Shown piece by piece: positions 1 through 9,028 of a stretch of DNA of 59,589 nt. Source of the DNA: HyVt-443 sp964544655 (GTDB lineage Bacteria; Pseudomonadota; Gammaproteobacteria; Chromatiales; Chromatiaceae); contig CAZJCM010000013.1 of the NCBI GenBank assembly GCA_964544655.1, positions 1 to 59,589 of the forward strand. Direction: 5' to 3'. The position numbers and the translations under genes were made by a program. The notes below the pieces were generated by a model that did not search any database, had not been told where the DNA came from, and saw only the letters and a program-made list of their open reading frames with translations. The stretch's first letter is position 1; the number at the start of each line of letters is the position of its first letter.

Positions 1-965
1 AGCATGGCGTTGGCGATGATGAACAGCAACATGATGCTCACCTTGGCCGCATCCAATACCGTCTTTTTCACCTCAGGATCAGTCAGACTGCGGGGAAACG
101 CCAGAATCGAAGCCAGAACGTTGCGCACCAGCATCTGCCCGGTGCTTTCACCCGCTGTGCGCCAGGGCACCCCTTTCAACGGCCCCATGTCACGATAACC
201 GAAGACCGAGACCAGGAAGGCATAGACCGCAGATACCGCCGCCGCCTCAGTCGGGCTGGCGACGCCTCCGTAAATGGAGCCCAGAACGATGACGATCAAC
301 ATCAGCCCACCAGAGGCAACGAAGGCGGATTTGACCAGTGCACGCAGCCCCGGCCAGGGCCGGGACGGCAAGTCCATCACACGAGCGGCGATGTAGATGG
401 CGATCATCAGGATCAGCCCCATCATCAAACCGGGAATGAAGCCTGCCATGAACATGCGGGCGGCCGACACCTCGGTGGCAGCGGCGTAGACCAGCATGAC
501 GATGGACGGCGGTATCAGGATGCCGAGGGTACCGGCATTGGCAATCACGCCGGCAGCGAATTTTTCTGGGTAGCCGGAGCGCACCATGCCGGCAATGACG
601 ATGGTGCCAATGGCGGCCACTGTGGCCGGAGAGGATCCGGAGACCGCCGCGAACAGCATACAGGCCAACACCGAGGCCATGGCCAACCCACCACGGATGT
701 GGCCGACGCTGTCCATGGCGAAGTTGATCAGGCGCTTGGCCACCCCGCCGGTGGATAAAAAGGCCGAAGAGAGGATGAAGAAGGGTATCGCCAACAGCGT
801 ATAGTGCTCGGACAGCGACTCGAACAGCTTCAACGCCACCGATGCCAGGGAGTCATTGGAAAACAGCAGAATGGTGGTGATGCTGGAGAGACCCAATGCC
901 ACAGCAATGGGCATACCGATGAACATGCAGAAGAACAGCAGAATAAACAGGGCAGCGGTAGTCAT
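1..965 (-). CDS. dctM: TRAP C4-dicarboxylate transporter, large permease DctM (3' end outside window)
   Basis: This is the large membrane subunit that forms the transport path of a tripartite ATP-independent periplasmic (TRAP) transporter in the inner membrane. About 321 codons are visible; the family is usually 425-460 residues, so the C-terminus lies beyond the left edge. The visible part is a run of hydrophobic helices with the conserved features AVSGSSPATVAAIG and GILIPPSIVMLVYA, and SPTEAAAVSAVYAF further on, all typical of the DctM family. The ATG overlaps the dctQ stop codon (ATGA), indicating translational coupling. The gene order dctP-dctQ-dctM and the nearby dctBD genes point to C4-dicarboxylates (succinate, malate, fumarate) as substrate, but the exact substrate cannot be read from the sequence. 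Confidence 0.93.
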   Translation of the reverse strand, partial: MTTAALFILLFFCMFIGMPIAVALGLSSITTILLFSNDSLASVALKLFESLSEHYTLLAIPFFILSSAFLSTGGVAKRLINFAMDSVGHIRGGLAMASVLACMLFAAVSGSSPATVAAIGTIVIAGMVRSGYPEKFAAGVIANAGTLGILIPPSIVMLVYAAATEVSAARMFMAGFIPGLMMGLILMIAIYIAARVMDLPSRPWPGLRALVKSAFVASGGLMLIVIVLGSIYGGVASPTEAAAVSAVYAFLVSVFGYRDMGPLKGVPWRTAGESTGQMLVRNVLASILAFPRSLTDPEVKKTVLDAAKVSIMLLFIIANAM

Positions 966-1513
966 TTGACGTCACCCTCTTGCTGCAATTCCTCAGCGAG
1001 TCGCAGGCTCTCTTCCGCCTCATCCACATGCTGAAAACCACTGGAGGTGCCGCGGTAGATGCCCCACAGCAACTCCAGCAGCCGAATGGAAAACAGCCCA
1101 AGGCCAATCAGCAGGATACTGTGCGCCTGCCAGGCAGGGATCTCTATATCCTCCAGCTCGATGCCAATCTTCTTCATCTTTGCCAGATAGATCCAGGAGC
1201 CAAACAGGAACAGACCGCAATAGACCAGACTGAGGATGACCGCCAGGGCAGAGACGACCCGGCGCGCCCTTGGCGGCAGCGCCCGCACCACCACATCGAC
1301 ACCGATATGGGCGCCAACCCGCAACCCATAACTGATGCCAAACAGAACGAACCAGGCTGACAGCAGCAGTGTCAGCTCCTGGGACCACATGAACCCGGTA
1401 CCAAAGCCGAAACGCAACACCACTTCGATGAACACCAGCAGGGTCGTGCTGACCAGCAGCAGCGCTAGGATATTTTCTTCGATTCGGTGCCAGAGCTGTA
1501 TCAATCGAGCCAT
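962..1513 (-). CDS. dctQ: TRAP transporter small permease DctQ
   Basis: This is the small four-helix membrane subunit of the TRAP transporter, which joins DctM in the inner membrane. The protein has about 183 residues with hydrophobic segments and the family motif region FVLFGISYGLRVGAHIGVDVVV. The start chosen is the ATG reading MARLIQLWHRIEEN, because it gives the usual DctQ N-terminus and has a purine-rich stretch just upstream. An in-frame ATG 33 bases earlier (1546) would add 11 residues. It lies between dctP and dctM and overlaps dctM by four bases. Confidence 0.9.
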   Translation of the reverse strand: MARLIQLWHRIEENILALLLVSTTLLVFIEVVLRFGFGTGFMWSQELTLLLSAWFVLFGISYGLRVGAHIGVDVVVRALPPRARRVVSALAVILSLVYCGLFLFGSWIYLAKMKKIGIELEDIEIPAWQAHSILLIGLGLFSIRLLELLWGIYRGTSSGFQHVDEAEESLRLAEELQQEGDVK

Positions 1514-1576
1514 TCCCCTTTCCCCAGCAAAATATGAACGGGCCATCCCTGGCCCACGCCAAGCCCGGCGTATGAT

Positions 1577-2563
1577 TTACTTGTTGGAGTTATAGGCGGC
1601 GTCGATCAGGTCTTTGCCGATCTGGCCTTCGAACTGTTTCCATACCGGCTTCATCACTTCCACCCACTGGGCCCGCTCGGCAGGCGTCAATTCGATCACC
1701 TCGGAGCGCTTGGAGTCGATGATGCGTTGCTTGTCGGCAATGGCTTTCTCCGCCGCCACCTTGTTACCAAAGGCGATCGCCTCATCCAGAGATTTCTTCA
1801 CCACAGCGCGGACATCGTCCGGCAGGTCCATCCAGAACTCGGCAGAGGTGACCACCATGTAATCCAGCAGGCCATGGTTGGACTCGGTGATATAGGGCTG
1901 CACCTCGTAGAACTTCTTGGAATAGATGTTGGACCAGGTGTTCTCCTGGCCATCGATGGCCCTGGTCTGCAACAGGGTGAATACCTCGGAGAAAGGCTTT
2001 TTCAAGGGTACCGCACCGACGGCCTTGAACTGGGCCGCCAGCACATCGGACGACATGATGCGAAACTTCAGGTTCTTGGCATCCGCCGGCACCCGCAGGG
2101 GCTTGGAGGCAGACAGCTGCTTCATGCCATTGTGCAGATAGCCGAGACCCACCAGGCCCTTCTTTTTCACGGAACCCAGCAGCTTCTGACCCGCCGCGCT
2201 CTTCTGGAAGCGCTCGACGGCATTCATGTCATTGAACAGAAACGGCAGATCGAACAGTTGCAGCTTCTTGGTATAACGCTTGAACTTGGACAGAGAGGGG
2301 GCTGCCATCTGCACATCACCCAGCAGCATCGCCTCCAGCACCTTGTTGTCACCGAACAGCTGGGAGTTGGGATAGACCTCGACCTCGACCTTGCCGGCCA
2401 GACGTTGATCCACGAGCTCTTTGAATTTGTTGGCCATCTGACCTTTCGGCGTATTTTCAGCCACCACATGGGAAAACTTGATGACGATCGGTTTGGCGGC
2501 CAGCGGGCCAGCCATGACCATCGCCGACAGGGCGACCGCGGCTGTCAGGAAACGTAAACGCAT
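1577..2563 (-). CDS. dctP: TRAP C4-dicarboxylate-binding periplasmic protein DctP
   Basis: This is the periplasmic substrate-binding subunit of the TRAP system (328 aa, normal for the family). The N-terminus is a clear signal peptide ending near GPLAAKP. The mature part shows DctP-family features: IKFSHVVAENTPKG, FELPF-like FDLPFLFND, LKFRIMSSDVLAAQFKAVGAVP with the conserved arginine that binds the substrate carboxylate, and GQENTWSNIYSKKFYEVQ. A strong GGAGG ribosome site lies eight bases before the ATG. It is first in the operon and is preceded by a sigma-54 type promoter, so expression is probably driven by the DctB/DctD pair encoded at 7.5-10.8 kb. Confidence 0.95.
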   Translation of the reverse strand: MRLRFLTAAVALSAMVMAGPLAAKPIVIKFSHVVAENTPKGQMANKFKELVDQRLAGKVEVEVYPNSQLFGDNKVLEAMLLGDVQMAAPSLSKFKRYTKKLQLFDLPFLFNDMNAVERFQKSAAGQKLLGSVKKKGLVGLGYLHNGMKQLSASKPLRVPADAKNLKFRIMSSDVLAAQFKAVGAVPLKKPFSEVFTLLQTRAIDGQENTWSNIYSKKFYEVQPYITESNHGLLDYMVVTSAEFWMDLPDDVRAVVKKSLDEAIAFGNKVAAEKAIADKQRIIDSKRSEVIELTPAERAQWVEVMKPVWKQFEGQIGKDLIDAAYNSNK

Positions 2564-2636
2564 AATCTATCCTCCGGATTGTTGTTTGAAGTCGATCGAC
2601 CGGCGGTAACTAACACCGGACATTCTGTGATGATCT

Positions 2637-2652
2637 TGCAATATAAGGGCCA
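2637..2652 (-). promoter_or_regulatory. Sigma-54 (-24/-12) promoter of dctPQM
   Basis: On the minus strand this reads TGGCCCTTATATTGCA. It has the invariant GG and GC separated by exactly ten bases, and differs from the TGGCAC-N5-TTGCW consensus only at one position. It would start transcription near 2626, about 60 bases before the dctP ATG. A sigma-54 activator (DctD) is encoded in the same window, which supports the call. Confidence 0.8.
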
Positions 2653-2730
2653 ATGCCCAACTCAAACCCTGAACCCATTGTTCATATTGAAATTTATGCC
2701 ATAGGAGCCGGACCGAAGAAACATAAAAAA

Positions 2731-2744
2731 GGCGGAAATCCACC
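2731..2744. promoter_or_regulatory. Possible DctD upstream activating site
   Basis: The sequence GGCGGAAATCCACC is an imperfect palindrome whose core CGGAAATCC resembles the known rhizobial DctD sites. It lies about 80-95 bases upstream of the -24 element, a usual enhancer distance. Only one copy was found, whereas rhizobial dctA has two, so this is a suggestion and not a firm site. Confidence 0.4.
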
Positions 2745-2755
2745 AATTCAATCGC

Positions 2756-3043
2756 CTATACAGAGGGCAATCCCACCAATTTCAGCCTTTCTCTTAGTCG
2801 CCTAGGGGGCCCCCTGGATGAACGCCTTAAGGAAAAAAAATAACCCTGGATCAGATCGCAGCCATCCTGCTTCAGCTGATCAAACCGTTCCCAATCCTCG
2901 ATCCCCTGCGCAATCACTTCCAGGCCCAGCCCATGCCCCATGGCGATTATGGTCTTGACCCGCACCGCATCTTCCCGGTCGACGATCATGTCACGCACAA
3001 AACTACGATCGATCTTCAGCGCATCGATGGGAAACCGTTTTAG
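2756..3043 (-). pseudogene. Remnant of an EAL (c-di-GMP phosphodiesterase) domain C-terminus
   Basis: The minus strand encodes the last third of an EAL domain without the rest: LKRFPIDALKIDRSFVRDM, then GLGLEVIAQGIED and GCDLIQGYFFS, which are the conserved Lys, Glu and Gln regions of EAL proteins. An in-frame stop lies just upstream, and there is no start or N-terminal half. After QGYFF a run of eight T is followed by an unrelated tail, which suggests a frameshift as well. The neighbouring receiver-GGDEF-EAL gene runs into this remnant in another frame and gains a tail of about a dozen foreign residues from it. It is most simply a leftover of a second EAL gene that was deleted or recombined. 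Confidence 0.75.
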
Positions 3044-4745
3044 CTAGCTGAGCGCCGATATCATCCACCGGCAACGGCAGGCTGATGCCATATCCCTGGG
3101 CAAAATCCACGCCGATCTGTTCGAGGCGTCGTTGGATGGCGTCATTCTCGACAAACTCCGCCACGGTGCGTATCCCCGCCACCTGGCCAATGCGGTTGAT
3201 CGCCTCCACGATGGCGCAATCCATCGGCTCCTCCAGCATGTTGCGCACGAAGCTACCGTCGATCTTCAGGTAATCGACAGGAATCGCCTTGAGATAGGAG
3301 AACGAGCTGAGGCCACTGCCAAAGTCATCCAGGGCAAACTGGCAACCCAATTCACGGATCTCCTTGATGAAGTCGATGGCCCGGCCCAAATTGGCGATGG
3401 CCGCCGTCTCCGTGATTTCGAAACAGATACAACTTGGTGGTACGCCATAACGCCTCAGCTGCGTCCTGATGAAGGGAAAGAAGGATTCATCACTCAGGGA
3501 GTTGCCGGAAAGATTGATGAAGCAGACACCACGCTTTTCCCAATCGGGCCCATGCCGGCTGGCAAGGCGGGTGAATACCATTTTCACCACCCAGCGGTCC
3601 AGTTGAGGCATCAGATTGTAGTGCTCGGCCGCAGGGATAAAGGCACCGGGAGCGATGATCGCACCGCTCTCATCCCGCAACCGCAGCAGATACTCATAGC
3701 GTCGTTCATCCGGTGCTCCCTGCAGTGACAGGATCTGCTGTCGGTAGAGCAGAAAGCGCCCCTCTTCCAGCCCCTGACGAATCTTTGCCGCCCATTGCAT
3801 ATCGCTATAGCGGCGGGCAATCTCCTGGTCGTCTGCAGAATAGACATGAACCCGGTTACGGCCCTTGTCCTTGGCCGCATAACAGGCCATATCCGCCTTG
3901 CTCAGGGCTTCATCGATACTGACATAGTCTGCGTTGAACATCACCATCCCGATGCTGACACCGACACCGAAGGGCTTCTCTTTCCAGACGAAACGAAAGC
4001 CGGCGATCGCATTGCGGATCCCTTCGGCAATTTTTTCCGCCTGTTCCAGCGGGCAGCTCTCGAGCAGGATACCGAACTCATCCCCGCCCAGACGGGCCAG
4101 CGTATCGCTGTCCCTTACATGGCTCTGGAACAGTATGGCCAACTGCCGCAACAACTCATCCCCCGCAACATGGCCACAAGTGTCATTGATAATCTTGAAC
4201 TGATCGAGATCGAGGTAGAGCAGGGCATGGGTGGTATCGTGTTCCCGTGCATTGGCCAATGCACGGTTCAGGCGCTGTTCGAATTCCCGCCGGTTTACCA
4301 ACCCGGTGAGGGGGTCATGAAAGGCGAGGCGGCGAATCTCCTCTTCCGCCTTACGCCGGGCACGGCGGGTCTCAGCATCACGCAGTTCGCGATCGATTGC
4401 CGGCACCAGCCGTTTCAGGTTGTCTTTCATCAGATAATCATGGGCACCGGCCTTCATCGCCGCCACGGCGAACTCTTCTCCGATACTGCCGGAAACGATG
4501 ATCACCGGAATATCGGCGTTGTGCCGCTTGACCATCCGTAACGCCGCATCGGAACTGAAGCCAGGCATGTTGTGATCGGTGATCACCAGGTCCCAACCGC
4601 CTGCGTTCAGAGCATTGGCCAGTTCATCGGCGGAGTCGACCCGCCTGTAGTGGGGTTCGTATCCACCCCGGCGCAGCTCACGCACCAGCAGCAGGGCGTC
4701 GTCTTCAGAATCCTCAACGATCAATAGCTGCACCGGCTTGACCAT
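3003..4745 (-). CDS. Response regulator with GGDEF and EAL domains
   Basis: A cytosolic c-di-GMP turnover protein of 580 residues. Residues about 1-125 form a receiver domain (LLIVEDSEDDALLL; phospho-acceptor in LVITDHNMPG). Residues about 145-305 form a GGDEF domain with an intact GGDEF signature and an RDSD product-inhibition site five residues before it. Residues about 325-560 form an EAL domain with EYL in place of EAL but with the other catalytic residues present (NLSG, FEITET, LDDFGSG, KIDGSF, AEFVEN, AQGY). It could therefore make or degrade c-di-GMP; the direction is not decided by sequence. It starts directly at the end of the upstream receiver gene (TAAATG), so the two are co-translated. 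The last 12 or so residues (from KTVSHR on) look like out-of-frame read-through into the EAL remnant. Confidence 0.92.
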   Translation of the reverse strand: MVKPVQLLIVEDSEDDALLLVRELRRGGYEPHYRRVDSADELANALNAGGWDLVITDHNMPGFSSDAALRMVKRHNADIPVIIVSGSIGEEFAVAAMKAGAHDYLMKDNLKRLVPAIDRELRDAETRRARRKAEEEIRRLAFHDPLTGLVNRREFEQRLNRALANAREHDTTHALLYLDLDQFKIINDTCGHVAGDELLRQLAILFQSHVRDSDTLARLGGDEFGILLESCPLEQAEKIAEGIRNAIAGFRFVWKEKPFGVGVSIGMVMFNADYVSIDEALSKADMACYAAKDKGRNRVHVYSADDQEIARRYSDMQWAAKIRQGLEEGRFLLYRQQILSLQGAPDERRYEYLLRLRDESGAIIAPGAFIPAAEHYNLMPQLDRWVVKMVFTRLASRHGPDWEKRGVCFINLSGNSLSDESFFPFIRTQLRRYGVPPSCICFEITETAAIANLGRAIDFIKEIRELGCQFALDDFGSGLSSFSYLKAIPVDYLKIDGSFVRNMLEEPMDCAIVEAINRIGQVAGIRTVAEFVENDAIQRRLEQIGVDFAQGYGISLPLPVDDIGAQLAKTVSHRCAEDRS

Positions 4746-5216
4746 TTACCTGTTCCCATCGACAGGTGGCACCAAGCTGAGCACCAGCCAATAGAGACCG
4801 ACCTGTCTTACCGCCTCAATGAACTGATCGAAATCCACCGGTTTTCTGATGTAGCTGTTGGCGCCCAGACTATAGCTCTCGATGATATCCTGCTCTTCGT
4901 CGGAGGAGGTGAGGATCACCACCGGTATCAGACGGGTGCGGAATTCGGCCCGCAGCTGTCTGAGCACTTCGAGCCCGTCGATTCTGGGAAGTTTCAGATC
5001 GAGCATGATCAGCTGGGGCAGATCCAGGGGATCGCGTCCAGCATGGGCTCCTCTGCAAAACAGATACTCCAGCGCCTCCACCCCGTCACGCGCCACGATC
5101 ACCTTGTTGGCAATGTTGTTCTTCTTCAGGGCGCGGAGGATGAGTGCCTCGTCATCGGAATTGTCCTCCACCAGAAGGATCACTTTTTCATCCACACAGC
5201 ACACCTCTGCCTCCAT
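4746..5216 (-). CDS. Single-domain response regulator (Rcp1/CheY-like)
   Basis: A 156-residue protein made of one receiver domain: acidic pocket LLVEDNSDDE, phospho-acceptor Asp73 in LIMLDLKLP, Thr/Ser in VVILTSSDEE, and Lys in SYIRKPVDFDQF. There is no output domain. Proteins of this type (for example Rcp1) pass phosphate between a PAS or phytochrome-type kinase and a second regulator. Its neighbours fit: a PAS histidine kinase upstream and a receiver-GGDEF-EAL protein immediately downstream with no gap. I infer a phosphorelay ending in control of c-di-GMP. Confidence 0.9.
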   Translation of the reverse strand: MEAEVCCVDEKVILLVEDNSDDEALILRALKKNNIANKVIVARDGVEALEYLFCRGAHAGRDPLDLPQLIMLDLKLPRIDGLEVLRQLRAEFRTRLIPVVILTSSDEEQDIIESYSLGANSYIRKPVDFDQFIEAVRQVGLYWLVLSLVPPVDGNR

Positions 5217-5471
5217 TCGATTTTACCGATCCAAAATATACGGCAGGGTCGGCTGACTGGTGTTCCAGGCGGCAGCACTTTGAGTGCAGCTCCGGTCACT
5301 CCCCGGCCGAAGCCGCCTTAGCGACAAAGTCGCCCACCTGCGTGACATACAGTAAAGAAACGCCGTCTGCAACCGCAGATCATCTTGGCAAGCCCAGCTT
5401 CAATTCAACCTGACAAAGCAGAACCAGACAGTTGAAATAATAGTATAGCGATTACCTACCGAGAGAAAGGG

Positions 5472-7433
5472 TTATTCGCCGCGCTCCTCGCCTAAGGTGA
5501 AGTAAAAGCAGGCACCAGCGTCTTCCTTGGCCTCGGCCCAGACCTTCCCGCCATGGCGATGAATGATACGTGCAACAGTGGCCAGACCGATCCCGCTACC
5601 CTCGAACTCACTGCTCTTGTGCAGCCGCTGAAAGGCGCCGAACAGCTTGTCCGCATATTTCATATCGAAACCGACCCCATTATCACGCACGAAGTAGGCG
5701 ACTGTCCCGTTCTCTTCCCTGCAGCCAACTCTGATATGCGGCCGAGCCCTCGTTGCGGTGTATTTCCAGGCGTTTCCAAGCAAATTGCTCAAGGCGATGG
5801 AAATCAGCTTGGCATCCGCCAACACCCGCATCTGTGGTTCTATCTCGACCACTACCCGGCGCTGTGGCTGGTGCTCCCGCAACTCCTCGACCGCCTGTTC
5901 GGCAAGCGCACTGAGATCGATCCGCTCGCAGCTCATCTCACGGCGGCTCAGGCGTGACAACATCAACAGATCATCGATCAACTGCCCCATGCGCTGAGTG
6001 GCATTACGCACGCGGCTCAGATAATCCCTGCCGGTATCATCCAGTACCGCCTCATAATCTTCCAGTAGTGCCTGGCTGAAGCCATCGATGGACCGCAGCG
6101 GGGCTCGCAGGTCATGGGAGACCGAGTAGCTGAAAGCGGCCAATTCGTCGTTGGCCGTTTTCAATTCCGCCGTGCGTTGTATCACCAACTGCTCCAGCCG
6201 CTCCCGGTATTGACTCAGTTCCTGCTCGATTTTTTTCTGCCGCTCCTGCGCCACGTAGCGCTCGGTTACATCCTCATGCATCAGCACCACTTCCACCACT
6301 TCGCCCCGTTCGTCCTTGATCGGATAGATGAAGGACTGGATCCAGCGTTCGGTATTGGCCTGTTCCCGGGGTACCCATGGCAGTTCCGACGGATCATAGA
6401 TTATCGCCGGGGTGGTCAGGGCCTCACCGGAAAAGCCCCGTTCTATGTAGGGCATGACACCCTTCTTCACCAATTGGCTGTCTCGCAGCACATTGTACCC
6501 GGCCAGTTGTTCGGCACTGGTCCCCCAAAGCCGCTCCCAGGCCTTGTTGGCCAACAGTACCTCGCCGGTGGAAGAGTAGATCTGTATGCTCAGCGGCGAC
6601 TGCTCGACCAGTGAACGAAACCGGCGTTCTGAATCACTCAAACGACGCTCGGCCTCGGTCAGGCGGGTGACATCCTGCACGGTACCGATCGAACGGATAG
6701 GGCGGTCCTGCTCGTCGTAGAAGGTCTGACACTGCTCCTGTACATATTTTATCCGGCCATCCTGCATCAGCAATCGATGGTGGACCTCATATGGCTGCCG
6801 GCGCTCCACCGCTTCCCGGAAGGTCCGGTCGACCCTTGACCGGTCATCCGGATGAACCACCTGGAGAAACCCCTCATAGGTCGCCTCGAACCGATCCGGA
6901 TCGATCTCGAAAATACGATAGATCTCATCTGACCAGTACAGGCTGTCATTGACCAGGTCGAATTCCCAGTTGCCGATATGGGCGATACGCTGGGCCTGCC
7001 CCAGGCGCTGCTTGCTCTCCTTCAGCTCCTGCAGCATTCGTTGCTGTGAGGTGAAATCCCGCGTGACGCCACAAAAACCCTGCAGCCTTCCATCCTGGTC
7101 GAGCAAGGGCATCCCGTTGATCTCGACATCGATCAGATGTCCGCTCTTGTGCAAGGCATTTCGTTGAACACGGGAGAAGGGCTGTGCAGCGGCCACCAGT
7201 TGGCGAAAAGCGGTTTCGGCCTCCTTGGCATCCACCCCGTGGATTCGATCGTGGAAAGGAGCCCCGATCACCTCTTCCGCGCGGTAGCCGGTAAACTTCT
7301 CCACCGACTCACTGATGTAGGTCATGCGTCCTTCCAGATCACACTCCCAGACCCAATCGCCCACCTGTTCAAGCAGGCTGCGCAGGCATGTGGGGTCCGT
7401 CATGGAAGTAGGACATCTCTTTACCATGGTCAT
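5472..7433 (-). CDS. Multi-PAS sensor histidine kinase (soluble)
   Basis: A 653-residue kinase without membrane segments. Three PAS domains lie at about residues 12-125 (DWVWECDLEGRMTYIS), 145-260 (GNWEFDLVNDSLYWSDEIYRIF) and 270-400 (SIQIYSSTGEVLLANKAWERLWG). A coiled linker follows, then the phospho-acceptor His near residue 437 (FSYSVSHDLRAPLRS), the N box NLLGNAWKYT and G boxes VRDNGVGFD and GSGIGLATVARI. This kinase core is the type found in phytochrome-like kinases. The signal is unknown; no heme or chromophore Cys is evident. The start is uncertain: ATG 7433 is given, but the Met at 7403 (MTDPTCLRSLLEQ) is equally plausible. It probably feeds the two receiver proteins downstream. Confidence 0.9.
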   Translation of the reverse strand: MTMVKRCPTSMTDPTCLRSLLEQVGDWVWECDLEGRMTYISESVEKFTGYRAEEVIGAPFHDRIHGVDAKEAETAFRQLVAAAQPFSRVQRNALHKSGHLIDVEINGMPLLDQDGRLQGFCGVTRDFTSQQRMLQELKESKQRLGQAQRIAHIGNWEFDLVNDSLYWSDEIYRIFEIDPDRFEATYEGFLQVVHPDDRSRVDRTFREAVERRQPYEVHHRLLMQDGRIKYVQEQCQTFYDEQDRPIRSIGTVQDVTRLTEAERRLSDSERRFRSLVEQSPLSIQIYSSTGEVLLANKAWERLWGTSAEQLAGYNVLRDSQLVKKGVMPYIERGFSGEALTTPAIIYDPSELPWVPREQANTERWIQSFIYPIKDERGEVVEVVLMHEDVTERYVAQERQKKIEQELSQYRERLEQLVIQRTAELKTANDELAAFSYSVSHDLRAPLRSIDGFSQALLEDYEAVLDDTGRDYLSRVRNATQRMGQLIDDLLMLSRLSRREMSCERIDLSALAEQAVEELREHQPQRRVVVEIEPQMRVLADAKLISIALSNLLGNAWKYTATRARPHIRVGCREENGTVAYFVRDNGVGFDMKYADKLFGAFQRLHKSSEFEGSGIGLATVARIIHRHGGKVWAEAKEDAGACFYFTLGEERGE

Positions 7434-7500
7434 ATTGCCACTATCACTGCTGACGATTTACTTACCGCCATCCTGAATCGGCCATCCCGTGTGAACAGGT

Positions 7501-8856
7501 TCATTTGTAGTTCCGCTTGTCCAGCCCATACTTGCGCATCTTGTCGGACAAGGTCTTTCGAGGCACACCGAGCACCGCCATGGTCTGCTTGATGTTGCCC
7601 TTGTGGCCAATAAGGGCCTGCTCGATCACGCTCTTTTCAAAACAGGCAACCTGTTCCGGCAAAAGCATGGATCCACCGCCCTCAAACCCATCCATCAGCT
7701 GTTCCAGATCATAGCCACAACCAGCGCCCAGCAGCACGTATCGCTCCGCAACGTTACGTAATTCACGCACGTTTCCCGGCCAGTCATGGGTCAGCAAGGC
7801 GCGGATCAGTTCGCTGTCAGGGGCGGGGGATTCACGTTGATAGTGGGCGCTTGCGACCAGTAGAAAATGATGAAACAGCAGCGGTATGTCTTCCCGCCTG
7901 TCCCGCAGTGGAGGCACTTCCAGGCTGACCACATTGAGCCGGTAATAGAGATCTTCCCGAAACGAGCCGGCCTCCGCCGCTGCCTTCAGATCCACTTTGG
8001 TGGCGGCGATCACCCGTACATCCAATGGAATGAGTTCATTCGATCCAAGCCGCTCCAGTGATCGCTCCTGCAGGACCCGCAGCAGATGGACTTGCATCGG
8101 CAACGGCATGCTTTCGATCTCATCCAGAAACAGGGTACCGCCCTGAGCATGCTCGAACTTCCCGATCCGCCGCTCCCGGGCCCCGGTAAAGGCACCTGCT
8201 TCATGGCCAAACAGCTCGCTCTCGATCAGGTGTTCCGGCACGGCGCCACAGTTGACCGCAACGAAGTTTCGCTTGTTGCGGTTCGAATGCTCATGCAGTG
8301 AGCGCGCCACCAGCTCCTTCCCGGTACCGGTTTCACCGGTCAGCAGGACATCGGCACCCGTATCGGCAATCTGCGCAATGGTCGCCCGCAGCTGTTGCAT
8401 CGGCTTGGTGCGACCGATGATCCGTGGACCGGGCACACTCTGCACCTCCAGTTCTTGCCGCAAGCAGCGGTTCTCCAGGGTGAGGGCACGTTTCTCCTGT
8501 GCCCGCCGCACCGTTTCTATCAGCACCTCCGAGGCAAAGGGCTTTTCCAGAAAATCATAAGCACCATCACGTATGGCGTTCACCGCCATCGAGATGTCAC
8601 CATGGCCGGTCACCAGGATAATCGGCAGATCCCGGTCCACTGCCAACGCCCGTTGCAGAAACTCGAGTCCATCCATGCCGGGCATGCGGATATCGCACAC
8701 CACCACCCCCGGCCAGTCCAGTCCCAGCAGCGGCAGAACCTGTTCCGCGCCGCTGAAACACTGCACATCGAAGCCGGCCAGCTCCAGGGTCTGACGGTTT
8801 GCCATGCGGATATGCTTCTCATCATCGATGAAGAAGACCTTCTCTTTTCCACCCAT
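7501..8856 (-). CDS. dctD: Sigma-54 response regulator DctD
   Basis: An NtrC-family activator of 451 residues. Order: receiver domain (phospho-acceptor in VVVCDIRMPGMDG), AAA+ domain with Walker A GETGTGKE, the sigma-54 contact loop GAFTGA, and ATKVDL/RLNVVSLEVPPLRDR, then a C-terminal Fis-type helix-turn-helix (KQTMAVLGVPRKTLSDKMRKYGL). The receiver belongs to the DctD type (FFIDDEKHIR). The start was set at ATG 8856 because AGGAAA lies seven bases upstream; a GTG at 8895 in the same frame would add 13 unlikely residues. With DctB it should activate the sigma-54 promoter of dctPQM. Confidence 0.93.
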   Translation of the reverse strand: MGGKEKVFFIDDEKHIRMANRQTLELAGFDVQCFSGAEQVLPLLGLDWPGVVVCDIRMPGMDGLEFLQRALAVDRDLPIILVTGHGDISMAVNAIRDGAYDFLEKPFASEVLIETVRRAQEKRALTLENRCLRQELEVQSVPGPRIIGRTKPMQQLRATIAQIADTGADVLLTGETGTGKELVARSLHEHSNRNKRNFVAVNCGAVPEHLIESELFGHEAGAFTGARERRIGKFEHAQGGTLFLDEIESMPLPMQVHLLRVLQERSLERLGSNELIPLDVRVIAATKVDLKAAAEAGSFREDLYYRLNVVSLEVPPLRDRREDIPLLFHHFLLVASAHYQRESPAPDSELIRALLTHDWPGNVRELRNVAERYVLLGAGCGYDLEQLMDGFEGGGSMLLPEQVACFEKSVIEQALIGHKGNIKQTMAVLGVPRKTLSDKMRKYGLDKRNYK

Positions 8857-9028
8857 ATCGTTTCCTGGTTTCACGCGAACCATCGAGTCAGCCACCGCTG
8901 GAGCCGTGCCCCTGCACCGAATCCAGCCATCAACACATGCGCGGCGGGAGCGCCGCTTCCACAGATCTATCCACTGACAAAGTCAGAGGCAGATAACAGT
9001 GTGCAGATACGCAGTGTACCTCATCCCT

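Noticed and set aside
1727..2557. Long open frame opposite dctP
   Set aside because: It is the complement of a well-supported gene; high GC keeps the opposite frame open. No family resemblance.
8275..8290. tRNA-like GGTTCGAATG
   Set aside because: It lies within dctD and has no cloverleaf around it.
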